A stretch of DNA of 14,386 bases, taken from assembly GCF_946477055.1 (NCBI RefSeq), contig NZ_CAMKXG010000067.1, positions 1-14,386 on the forward strand, given 5' to 3'. Of this stretch, positions 7,832 to 14,386 are shown piece by piece (within the stretch, counting starts at the first letter, position 1; the number at the start of each line of letters is the position of its first letter). Made by a program: the position numbers and the translations under genes. The notes under the pieces were generated by a model. The model was given only the letters and a program-made list of their open reading frames with translations. It did no database searches and had not been told where the DNA came from. This DNA is from Lonsdalea britannica. Lineage in GTDB: Bacteria > Pseudomonadota > Gammaproteobacteria > Enterobacterales > Enterobacteriaceae.

Positions 7832-10267
7832 ATGAGTGCTTTAGGGATAGCGGGTGCCACCACAGGTCGGCAACTGCATAAATTTGGCGGCAGCAGTCTG
7901 GCTGATGTGAAATGCTATCAGCGCGTCGCCGGTATTATGGCCGAATATAGCCGTCCCGGTGACCTGATGGTCGTGTCGGCGGCGGGTGGCACCACTAACC
8001 AGCTGATTAGCTGGCTAAAGCTCAGTCAAACCGACCGTATTTCCGCGCATCAGGTGCAGCAGGCGCTGCGCCGCTATCAAAGCGAACTGATTGCGGGCCT
8101 GTTGCAGGAGGCCGCGGCAGAGCGGCTGACTTCTGCATTTATCCATGACCTTGAGCGTCTGGCGGCGCTGTTGGATGGCAAAATCACCGACGCGGTTTAC
8201 GCCGAAGTCGTCGGACACGGAGAAATCTGGTCTGCCCGTCTGATGGCCGCCGTGCTGAATCAATCAGACATCGATGCCTCCTGGCTGGATGCGCGCACGT
8301 TTCTCTGCGCGGAGCGCTCCGCGTTGCCGCAGGTTGACGAAGGACGCTCCTGGCCGCTGTTACAGCAGCAGCTCACACAGCATGCTAATCAGCGTCTGGT
8401 GATTACCGGTTTTATCAGCCGCAATGAAGCGGGTGAAACGGTCCTGCTGGGAAGGAATGGGAGTGACTATTCGGCCACTCAGATCGGCGCGTTAGCGGAT
8501 GTCGAACGTGTGACAATCTGGAGCGACGTTGCCGGGGTGTTCAGCGCGGATCCGCGCAAAGTCAAAGATGCCTGTCTGCTGCCGCTGCTGCGATTGGACG
8601 AAGCCAGCGAACTGGCGCGTTTAGCCGCTCCGGTCCTCCATACCCGCACGTTGCAGCCGGTGTCTGGCAGCGATATCAACCTTGAACTGCGCTGCAGTTA
8701 TCAACCCGAACAGGGGTCGACGCGTATTGAACGCGTTTTGGCCTCTGGGACCGGCGCCAAGATCGTCACCAGCCATGATGATGTTTGTCTGATTGAGGTG
8801 ACGGTACAAGATGGACACGATTTCCAACGTGTGCAGCAGGACGCCGGACAATTGCTTCAGCGCGCGCAGATTAAAGCGCTGGCGACAGGCATCCATCCTG
8901 ACCGTAATTTGTTGCAGTTCTGCTATACCTCGGAAGTGGTTGATAGCGCCTGGTCGCTGCTGGAACAGTCGGCGCTGCCGATTCAGCTTCAACTGCGCGA
9001 AGGTTTGGCGATCGTTGCGGTCGTCGGGGCTGGCGTCGGCAATAACCCGCTTCATAGCCACCGTTTTTATCAGCAGCTAAAAGACCAGCCGGTCGAATTC
9101 GTTTGTGAATCGGACGATAGCATCAGTCTTGCGGCGGTGCTGCGCGTCGGACCGACAGAGCATCTGGTACGGGGTCTGCATCATTCCCTGTTCCGAGCGG
9201 AAAAGCGCATCGGACTGGTGCTGTTCGGTAAAGGAAACATTGGCTCCCGCTGGCTGGAGCTGTTCGCTCGCGAACAAACTCATCTGTCCGCGCGTACCGG
9301 CTTTGAATTTGTTCTGGCCGGTGTCGTCGACAGTCGCCGCAGCTTGCTTAATCACGATGGCTTAGATGCGGGATGTGTGCTGGCCTATTTCGACGACGAA
9401 GCTCAGGAACGCGACGAAGATGAGCTGTTCCTGTGGATGCGCGCTCATCCTTATGATGATTTGGTGGTGCTGGATGTGACCGCCAGTGGGGCCGTGGCCG
9501 ATCTCTATCTGGACTTTGCGAGCTACGGTTTTCATGTCATCAGCGCGAATAAACAGGCGGGCGCTTCCGGCGGCGACAATTATCGTCAAATCCGCGATGC
9601 GTTCGCTAAAACCGGCGGTCATTGGTTATATAACGCCACCGTCGGCGCCGGATTGCCGGTGAACTATGCGGTCCGCGACCTGTGTGAAAGCGGAGACAGC
9701 ATCTTGGCCATTAGCGGGATCTTTTCCGGCACGCTGTCTTGGTTATTCCTGCAGTTCGACGGCACGGTGCCGTTCACCGAGCTGGTGGATCAGGCATGGC
9801 AGCAAGGTTTGACCGAGCCGGACCCGCGAGACGATCTGTCCGGTCAGGACGTGATGCGTAAACTGGTGATTCTGGCGCGCGAAGCCGGCCATGACATCGA
9901 GCCGTCGCAGGTGCGTGTCGAGTCGCTGGTCCCCGCAGGCTGTGAACAGGGCTCCGTCGACCAGTTCTTCGAGGACGGCGAGTCGCTGGACGACCAAATG
10001 CTACAGCGGCTGGAAGCGGCCAATGAAATGGGATTGGTGCTGCGCTATGTGGCGCGCTTCGATGCCAGCGGTAAGGCGCGCGTCGGGGTGGAAGCCGTCC
10101 GTCCGGATCACCCTCTGGCCGCATTGCTGCCGTGCGACAACGTCTTCGCTATCGAAAGCCGTTGGTATCGGGATAACCCGCTGGTTATCCGAGGTCCGGG
10201 GGCGGGTCGTGATGTGACCTCCGGAGCTATCCAATCCGATCTGAACCGGTTGGCTCAACTGCTCTGA
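7832..10267 (+). CDS. metL: Bifunctional aspartokinase II / homoserine dehydrogenase II
   Basis: Catalyses the first and third steps from aspartate to homoserine, in the methionine-controlled isoform. 811 residues against 810 in E. coli. The aspartokinase domain begins with HKFGGSSLAD (Lys17) and includes VLLGRNGSDYSATQIGAL and the VWSDV-type region (TIWSDVAGVFSADPRKV). A central interface region with ACT-like folds (about 300-450) joins it to the dehydrogenase, which has a GxGxxG-like NAD(P) loop FGKGNIG at 465-471, SANKQAG with Lys574, and GAGLPVNYAVRDL and IFSGTLSWLF. The C-terminus RWYRDNPLVIRGPGAGRDVTSGAIQSDLNRLAQLL is typical. It is translationally close to metB (two-base gap) and followed by a strong terminator. 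MetL enzymes are controlled by MetJ repression rather than feedback inhibition. Confidence 0.98.
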   Translation: MSALGIAGATTGRQLHKFGGSSLADVKCYQRVAGIMAEYSRPGDLMVVSAAGGTTNQLISWLKLSQTDRISAHQVQQALRRYQSELIAGLLQEAAAERLTSAFIHDLERLAALLDGKITDAVYAEVVGHGEIWSARLMAAVLNQSDIDASWLDARTFLCAERSALPQVDEGRSWPLLQQQLTQHANQRLVITGFISRNEAGETVLLGRNGSDYSATQIGALADVERVTIWSDVAGVFSADPRKVKDACLLPLLRLDEASELARLAAPVLHTRTLQPVSGSDINLELRCSYQPEQGSTRIERVLASGTGAKIVTSHDDVCLIEVTVQDGHDFQRVQQDAGQLLQRAQIKALATGIHPDRNLLQFCYTSEVVDSAWSLLEQSALPIQLQLREGLAIVAVVGAGVGNNPLHSHRFYQQLKDQPVEFVCESDDSISLAAVLRVGPTEHLVRGLHHSLFRAEKRIGLVLFGKGNIGSRWLELFAREQTHLSARTGFEFVLAGVVDSRRSLLNHDGLDAGCVLAYFDDEAQERDEDELFLWMRAHPYDDLVVLDVTASGAVADLYLDFASYGFHVISANKQAGASGGDNYRQIRDAFAKTGGHWLYNATVGAGLPVNYAVRDLCESGDSILAISGIFSGTLSWLFLQFDGTVPFTELVDQAWQQGLTEPDPRDDLSGQDVMRKLVILAREAGHDIEPSQVRVESLVPAGCEQGSVDQFFEDGESLDDQMLQRLEAANEMGLVLRYVARFDASGKARVGVEAVRPDHPLAALLPCDNVFAIESRWYRDNPLVIRGPGAGRDVTSGAIQSDLNRLAQLL

Positions 10268-10319
10268 TCTTGAGGATATCGGCGAAGTCGTCGTGAAAAA
10301 TCGCTGTGTTCCTACTCCG

Positions 10320-10347
10320 CCCGAAGCGTTCTGCTTCGGGTTTTTTT
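10320..10347 (+). terminator. Intrinsic terminator of metBL
   Basis: CCCGAAGC - GTTCT - GCTTCGGG, an eight-pair GC-rich stem, followed immediately by seven T (10341-10347), 53 bases past the metL stop. A textbook rho-independent terminator. Confidence 0.95.
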
Positions 10348-10466
10348 ATGCCTAAAATCAACGTGTTGTGTCGACACGAAAGCAACATGAATCCTCCTCA
10401 CATTGCATGAATAAACATCAGCTCCCAAAGCGTTGACTACTGGTAGCGATTCGGCCATTTTTATAT

Positions 10467-10490
10467 AGACGTCTAAACGTATAGACGTTT
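10467..10490. promoter_or_regulatory. MetJ operator of metF: three tandem Met boxes
   Basis: AGACGTCT (10467-10474, perfect), AAACGTAT (10475-10482, 6/8) and AGACGTTT (10483-10490, 7/8) lie head to tail, 39 bases before the metF ATG. The eight-base windows on either side do not match. The AT-rich TTTTTATATA just upstream is where a -10 would be expected, and TTGACT at 10433-10438 is a possible -35 but the spacing to TATATA is 23, so I do not fix the promoter precisely. Confidence 0.9.
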
Positions 10491-10519
10491 GCATGGTGGC
10501 AATGACAACGGCTAATTGA

Positions 10520-11425
<906 letters not shown>

Positions 11426-11462
11426 TTGTCTCGCGCTGGCGTGCAGCGGCGCCACTCTTATC

Positions 11463-11487
11463 GGCATTCCCTACTGACGGGGATGCC
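11463..11487 (+). terminator. Weak terminator-like hairpin after metF
   Basis: GGCATTCCC - TACTGAC - GGGGATGCC forms a nine-pair stem with one G-T pair, starting 37 bases past the metF stop. The following bases (TTCACGCTCCTTCT) are pyrimidine-rich but not a real T-tract, so termination may be partial. It is the only candidate metF terminator before the oppositely oriented one at 11554-11579, whose plus-strand side lacks a T-tract. Confidence 0.45.
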
Positions 11488-11553
11488 TTCACGCTCCTTC
11501 TGACTGCAGGCATGCAGCTCTCGCCGGTTTCTCCATCACTCTTATCGATAGGC

Positions 11554-11579
11554 AAAAAAAAAGCGGGCCTGAGGCCCGC
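11554..11579 (-). terminator. Intrinsic terminator of the OxyS-like RNA
   Basis: On the minus strand GCGGGCC - TCA - GGCCCGC (11579-11563) is followed directly by nine T (11562-11554). The plus-strand side has no T-tract, so it serves a minus-strand transcript. Since no protein gene lies on that strand, it points to a small RNA. Confidence 0.9.
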
Positions 11580-11646
11580 CAAAGTATCGTTGGCTTTCTT
11601 TTTACTTGTCTGCTTTTCAGGATGATATCGGCGTGATTCTGTACCG

Positions 11647-11714
11647 TTAGTGAATATCCGGTGCCGGTAGCCCGCATGGGGTAGGGTAGCCCCGGCCTGC
11701 CAGAAATTCACTGA
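11647..11714. repeat. 68-bp imperfect inverted repeat inside the oxyS locus
   Basis: Left arm TTAGTGAATATCCGGTGCCGG (11647-11667, written in two parts here: TTAGTGAATATC, CGGTGCCGG) pairs with the right arm 11692-11714 (CCGGCCTGCCAG, AAATTCACTGA). The outer nine pairs are almost perfect (one T-G), then further pairs with two mismatches and a small bulge lead to GCCGG/CCGGC. The loop of about 24 bases is itself G/C-rich (CCCGCATGGGG). It could be a mobile palindromic repeat, or a native structural domain of the RNA. Confidence 0.6.
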
Positions 11715-11827
11715 TCCTGAATGCCACAATCCAGTTGTAGCTTCTCTGCCCTGGTGGAGGCGTTGAATAAGTTCACCTTCATGTTCGGTAGCGTACAAAA
11801 AGAGAGCTGTTTGCTTAACTTGGAAGT

Positions 11828-11893
11828 ATTATTGCTCACAGAGGTTGATAGGGCTAATCGTTCATTGCTATCCTATCTATCGTTATGGGCTAT
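11828..11893 (-). promoter_or_regulatory. OxyR binding site and divergent oxyS promoter
   Basis: The OxyR motif has four tetramers one helical turn apart: ATCG (11857-11860), CTAT (11868-11871), ATCG (11879-11882) and CTAT (11890-11893), matching ATAG-N7-CTAT-N7-ATAG-N7-CTAT at 14 of 16 positions with exact spacing. On the minus strand it lies just upstream of a weak -35 (TAGCCC, 11856-11851), a 17-base spacer and -10 AATAAT (11833-11828), i.e. at about -38 to -74 from the predicted oxyS start. The site ends 22 bases before the oxyR ATG, so it should also give OxyR autorepression. Extra ATAG/CTAT copies occur at 11848, 11873 and 11877. Confidence 0.82.
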
Positions 11894-11915
11894 CGTGTTT
11901 AAGGAGAATTAAGGC

Positions 11916-12833
11916 ATGAACATCCGGGATTTAGAATATCTTGTGGCGTTAGCGGAGCACCGGCATTTCCGCCGAGCCGCTGATTCTTGCCACGTTAGCC
12001 AACCTACGCTGAGCGGGCAGATTCGCAAGCTCGAAGACGAGCTGGGCGTGATGTTACTAGAGCGTACCAGCCGCAAAGTGCTGTTTACACAAGCAGGCTT
12101 GCTGTTGGTCGAACAGGCTCGAACGGTACTGCGCGAAGTCAAAGTGCTGAAAGAGATGGCGAGCCAGCAAGGTGAAAGCATGTCTGGTCCGTTGCATATC
12201 GGACTGATCCCGACCGTAGGCCCTTATCTCCTTCCTCACATTATCCCCATGCTACACAAAACGTTTCCAAAATTGGAAATGTATTTGCACGAAGCGCAGA
12301 CCCATCAACTGCTGGCTCAGTTGGATAGCGGTAAACTGGACTGCGCCATTCTTGCCATGGTGAAAGAGTCGGAAGCCTTTATCGAAGTGCCGCTGTTCGA
12401 TGAACCGATGAAACTGGCGATTTATCAGGATCATCCCTGGGCCAATCGCGAGCGGGTCGCAATGTCGGATCTGGCCGGGGAGAAACTGTTGATGCTGGAA
12501 GACGGCCACTGCCTGCGCGATCAGGCGATGGGCTTCTGTTTCCAGGCCGGTGCGGATGAAGACACGCATTTTCGGGCGACCAGTCTGGAGACGCTGAGAA
12601 ACATGGTGGCGGCGGGTAGCGGGATTACGCTATTGCCTTCCCTGTCGGTTCCGAAAGAAAGAACGCGTGACGGCGTGTCTTACCTCCAGTGTTACAAACC
12701 GGAACCAAAGCGCACGGTCGCACTGGTTTATCGCCCAGGCTCGCCGCTGCGCAGCCGATATGAGCAGTTGGCCGATGCCATTCGCGAGCACATGCAGTTG
12801 TATCTGGACAATCAGGCGAAGCAGGCCGTTTAA
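11916..12833 (+). CDS. oxyR: OxyR, peroxide-sensing LysR-type regulator
   Basis: Transcription activator switched on by hydrogen peroxide through a disulfide; controls katG, ahpCF, dps, grxA and oxyS. 305 residues, the E. coli length. N-terminal winged helix-turn-helix (MNIRDLEYLVALAEHRHFRRAADSCHVSQPTLSGQIRKLEDELG) and C-terminal sensor domain. The redox pair, Cys199 and Cys208, is intact in EDGHCLRDQAMGFC. Relative to E. coli, residue 180 (Cys there) is Arg here in NRERVAMSDL, and the non-sensing Cys25 is kept. AAGGAG is nine bases before the ATG. It is divergent from the OxyS-like RNA. Unlike E. coli, metF rather than argH is the nearest upstream gene and sthA is not downstream. Confidence 0.98.
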   Translation: MNIRDLEYLVALAEHRHFRRAADSCHVSQPTLSGQIRKLEDELGVMLLERTSRKVLFTQAGLLLVEQARTVLREVKVLKEMASQQGESMSGPLHIGLIPTVGPYLLPHIIPMLHKTFPKLEMYLHEAQTHQLLAQLDSGKLDCAILAMVKESEAFIEVPLFDEPMKLAIYQDHPWANRERVAMSDLAGEKLLMLEDGHCLRDQAMGFCFQAGADEDTHFRATSLETLRNMVAAGSGITLLPSLSVPKERTRDGVSYLQCYKPEPKRTVALVYRPGSPLRSRYEQLADAIREHMQLYLDNQAKQAV

Positions 12834-12919
12834 ATGGTTCGAGTGGATGGTTGCTGATTGAGCGTCTCCATGGTTGGGGCGCGAATTATTGCTTATGCGA
12901 ATGGATTGCTGATCGCGCC

Positions 12920-12939
12920 ATCCGAGAACAACCTCGGAT
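12920..12939 (+). repeat. Hairpin downstream of oxyR
   Basis: ATCCGAG - AACAAC - CTCGGAT is a perfect seven-pair stem 86 bases past the oxyR stop, followed by AGTGCTTTG, which is not a real T-tract. It may end or stabilise the oxyR mRNA. The whole 381-base gap 12834-13214 holds no gene that I can support; its other contents are listed separately. Confidence 0.4.
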
Positions 12940-13048
12940 AGTGCTTTGTACAGGATTAAGTCTGTGGGGCGTACATGCCTCTTCAGGTTTTATCTCGATA
13001 TGTGTCGAGTCGAGAACAGTCGCGATTTTGCCTAAATCGTCGGTATAC

Positions 13049-13088
13049 AGGCCATCATCAGTCGCTTAATTGCGAATATTGGCCTTTT
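13049..13088 (+). terminator. Terminator-like structure in the oxyR-fabR gap
   Basis: AGGCCA (13049-13054) pairs with TGGCCT (13080-13085) and is followed by TTT; inside, TCGC (13062-13065) pairs with GCGA (13072-13075). The stem is short and the loop long, so it is a weak candidate. It could be the true end of the oxyR transcript or of an unrecognised small RNA. Confidence 0.3.
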
Positions 13089-13133
13089 GATTACTCACGA
13101 CGATTTCCTGAGAAAATCGCGCTACTGTCACTT

Positions 13134-13185
13134 TTTATACGGACAAACTTTGACGCACTTTGTAGTGAGCAAAGTTTGCTATAGT
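13134..13185. promoter_or_regulatory. Symmetric repeats and promoters before fabR
   Basis: CAAACTTTG (13144-13152) is repeated as its exact reverse complement CAAAGTTTG (13170-13178) 17 bases further on. The second copy is the core of a 13-base palindrome AGCAAA-G-TTTGCT (13168-13180). It abuts a plus-strand -10-like TATAGT (13180-13185); on the other side a minus-strand TATAAA (13139-13134) faces away. No good -35 matches are seen for either. A TetR-family autoregulatory operator is a reasonable guess; direct knowledge of a FabR site of this form is lacking. Confidence 0.45.
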
Positions 13186-13214
13186 GCCTCTCTAAGTAAG
13201 GAGAGCAAATCACT

Positions 13215-13859
13215 TTGAGCAAGACTACGGGTGTTAGAGCACAACAAAAAGAACGGACGCGTCGTTCCCTTATTGAAGCTGCATTTAGCCAACTGAGCGC
13301 TGAACGCAGTTTTGCCAGCCTTAGCCTGCGTGAGGTTGCCCGCGAGGCGGGTATCGCCCCCACTTCCTTCTATCGCCATTTTCGTGATGTTGATGAACTC
13401 GGTCTGACGATGGTAGATGAGAGCGGACTGATGCTCCGCCAACTGATGCGGCAGGCTCGCCAGCGCATCGTCAAGAGCGGCGGCAGCGTCATCAGAACGT
13501 CTGTATCCACCTTCATGGAATTCATCGGCAACAATCCGAACGCTTTTCGCCTTTTGCTGCGTGAACGTTCCGGTACTTCCGCCGCATTTCGTGCCGCTGT
13601 TGTCCGGGAAATTCAGCATTTCATTGCCGAACTGGCGGACTACCTCGAAGTCGAAAATCATATCCCACGCAGTTTCGCCGAGGCGCAGTCGGAGGCGATG
13701 GTGACGATTGTTTTCAGCGCGGGCGCGGAGGCGCTAGACATCGGTGCTGAACAGCGAAGCCAGCTGGAAGAACGCCTGGTACTACAGCTGAGGATGATTG
13801 CGAAAGGGGCGTATTACTGGTATCGAAGAGAGCTGAGCAAAGGATTTACTACGCCGTAG
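13215..13859 (+). CDS. fabR: FabR, TetR-family repressor of unsaturated fatty acid synthesis
   Basis: Repressor of fabB and fabA that senses the balance of unsaturated to saturated acyl-ACP/CoA. 214 residues. The TetR helix-turn-helix is at about 36-57 ([20 protein letters not shown]) after the typical [28 protein letters not shown]; most of the protein matches E. coli FabR almost residue for residue ([57 protein letters not shown]). The start is TTG at 13215 with AGGAG 11 bases upstream; no in-frame ATG precedes the HTH, so a TTG or GTG start is required (an internal GTT/GTG alternative is not better placed). yijD follows 25 bases downstream and is probably cotranscribed. Confidence 0.95.
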   Translation: MSKTTGVRAQQKERTRRSLIEAAFSQLSAERSFASLSLREVAREAGIAPTSFYRHFRDVDELGLTMVDESGLMLRQLMRQARQRIVKSGGSVIRTSVSTFMEFIGNNPNAFRLLLRERSGTSAAFRAAVVREIQHFIAELADYLEVENHIPRSFAEAQSEAMVTIVFSAGAEALDIGAEQRSQLEERLVLQLRMIAKGAYYWYRRELSKGFTTP

Positions 13860-13884
13860 TCTTTTAGACTCGTTGAGGAACATC

Positions 13885-14253
13885 ATGGCAAAACTGAAAA
13901 ATGCAGAGAAAGGGACGTTGTGGCTGTCGATGATTGCCGGTTTATCCGTCAATGGCTCATTCGCTGCTTTGTTTAGCGCCATTGTTCCGTTTTCCATTTT
14001 TCCGCTCATCGCGTTGGCGCTGTCAGTTTGGTGTCTGCATCAACGCTATCGGCGCCTGGAGATGTCGCTTGGGCTGCCGAAGTTGGTTGCAGGCTGCTTT
14101 TTGTTCGGCCTGTTGCTTTTCAGTGCGATGATTCGGGCAGAGTATCCTCAAATCGGCTCCAACTTCGTGCCGTCCATTCTCTGCGTTTTGCTGGCTTTAT
14201 GGCTGATCATCAAGCTGCGTGGCCGTCCGTCGCCTGACGACCATGCCTCTTAA
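13885..14253 (+). CDS. yijD: YijD family inner-membrane protein of unknown function
   Basis: Small membrane protein; no function is established. 122 residues from the ATG at 13885, which has TTGAGG six bases upstream; E. coli YijD has 119. A longer reading from TTG at 13873 is possible but would use the ribosome-binding site as codons. Four hydrophobic segments are visible: about 12-30 (LWLSMIAGLSVNGSFAALF), 34-50 (VPFSIFPLIALALSVWC), 67-87 (KLVAGCFLFGLLLFSAM) and 97-115 (FVPSILCVLLALWLIIK). The motifs GLSVNGSFAALFSAIVPFS, CLHQRY and RAEYPQIGSNF match YijD. It follows fabR at 25 bases, the conserved fabR-yijD pair, which suggests a link to membrane lipid control, but this is inference only. 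Confidence 0.92.
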   Translation: MAKLKNAEKGTLWLSMIAGLSVNGSFAALFSAIVPFSIFPLIALALSVWCLHQRYRRLEMSLGLPKLVAGCFLFGLLLFSAMIRAEYPQIGSNFVPSILCVLLALWLIIKLRGRPSPDDHAS

Positions 14254-14265
14254 TCAATCAAGCTG

Positions 14266-14286
14266 GCAGCCGGGAAATCCGGCTGC
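14266..14286. repeat. Hairpin between yijD and trmA
   Basis: GCAGCCGG - GAAAT - CCGGCTGC is a perfect eight-pair stem between the convergent ends of yijD and trmA, 12 bases after the yijD stop. Neither side has a T-tract, so it is more likely a 3'-end stabiliser or a rho-assisted end than a simple intrinsic terminator. Confidence 0.5.
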
Positions 14287-14293
14287 GAAGGCG

Positions 14294-14386
14294 TTAGACT
14301 AACTTTTCCAGTAAAACGCCGCATTCCATGTGATGGGTGTAGGGGAACTGATCAAATAGCGCAAGTTGGCTGATTTTGTGTGTCTG
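14294..14386 (-). CDS. trmA: TrmA, tRNA (uracil-54 C5)-methyltransferase, C-terminal end
   Basis: Makes ribothymidine at position 54 of the tRNA T-loop using S-adenosylmethionine. Only the last 30 codons are in the window; the gene runs off the right edge. The translation [20 protein letters not shown] followed by [10 protein letters not shown] matches the end of E. coli TrmA, including the conserved HHMECG with the general-base glutamate (Glu358 in E. coli). The C-terminus is one residue longer than the E. coli one (EKLV against TAK). It is convergent with fabR-yijD, as in E. coli. Confidence 0.93.
   Translation of the reverse strand, partial: QTHKISQLALFDQFPYTHHMECGVLLEKLV

Larger units (their letters stand above)
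11554..11819 (-). ncRNA. oxyS: OxyS-like oxidative-stress small RNA, longer than in E. coli
   Basis: OxyS is an Hfq-dependent regulatory RNA made divergently from oxyR when OxyR is oxidised. Here, on the minus strand opposite oxyR, an OxyR site (11857-11893) is followed by a -10 AATAAT (11833-11828) 17 bases from a weak -35, predicting a start near 11819. The RNA would end in a strong terminator (T-tract to 11554). Its last part reads AAAGCCAACG (11597-11588), then ACTTT and GCGGGCC, matching as I remember the E. coli OxyS 3' region AAAGCCAACG...ACUUUUGCGGAUC. The span is about 266 nt rather than about 110, and the 5' two-thirds do not resemble E. coli OxyS. A 68-base palindrome lies in it. 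A shorter RNA from an internal start or by processing is possible. There is no credible coding sequence in the span. Confidence 0.62.

Noticed and set aside
10362..10378. CGTGT...ACACG inverted repeat containing the palindrome GTGTCGACAC downstream of the metBL terminator
   Set aside because: Short, and one palindrome of this size is expected by chance in a window of this length; no associated regulator or promoter.
11721..11912. 63-codon open frame directly before oxyR
   Set aside because: It overlaps the OxyR site and oxyS promoter and has no ribosome-binding site or homology I recognise.
13074..13110. Ten-codon minus-strand frame starting GTG at 13099 near an AGGAAA
   Set aside because: Too short, does not match the start of SthA, and nothing supports translation.

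Overview
This window is a stretch of core chromosome from a gammaproteobacterium of the order Enterobacterales. Gene order (hslU-hslV-ftsN-cytR-priA / rpmE / metJ / metB-metL / metF / oxyR / fabR-yijD / trmA) and protein sequences follow the Escherichia coli 88-89 min region closely, but with enough divergence (FtsN 277 residues, divergent CytR, UUG starts for cytR and fabR) to suggest a different family. A soft-rot type genus (Pectobacteriaceae such as Dickeya, Brenneria or Lonsdalea) is my guess only. I see no phage, insertion sequence, CRISPR array, tRNA or rRNA.

Left part (1-5579, all minus strand): 5' part of hslU, hslV (ATP-dependent HslUV protease), ftsN (division), cytR (nucleoside regulator) and priA (replication restart helicase). 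A near-consensus sigma-32 promoter for hslVU overlaps the ftsN stop codon, and a GC-rich hairpin lies in the hslV leader. rpmE (ribosomal protein L31) diverges from priA and ends in a two-way terminator shared with metJ.

Middle (6166-11425): the methionine regulon. The MetJ repressor is divergent from the metB-metL operon. Four tandem Met boxes lie between them, and metF has three of its own, one perfect. MetL makes homoserine, MetB makes cystathionine, MetF makes the methyl donor for homocysteine, and MetJ with S-adenosylmethionine shuts the set down.

Right part (11426-14386): a 490-bp gap between metF and oxyR contains a four-element OxyR site, a divergent promoter, and a minus-strand RNA whose 3' end matches E. 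coli OxyS as I remember it, but about 266 nt long instead of about 110. A 68-bp imperfect palindrome lies inside it. oxyR, fabR, yijD and the 3' end of trmA follow. Compared with E. coli, the argECBH cluster normally upstream of oxyR and sthA normally between oxyR and fabR are absent here, and the oxyR-fabR gap holds only hairpins and a palindromic candidate operator.

I found no convincing new biological system. The points most worth a second look are the elongated OxyS locus with its palindrome, the two missing gene blocks, and the symmetric repeats before fabR.
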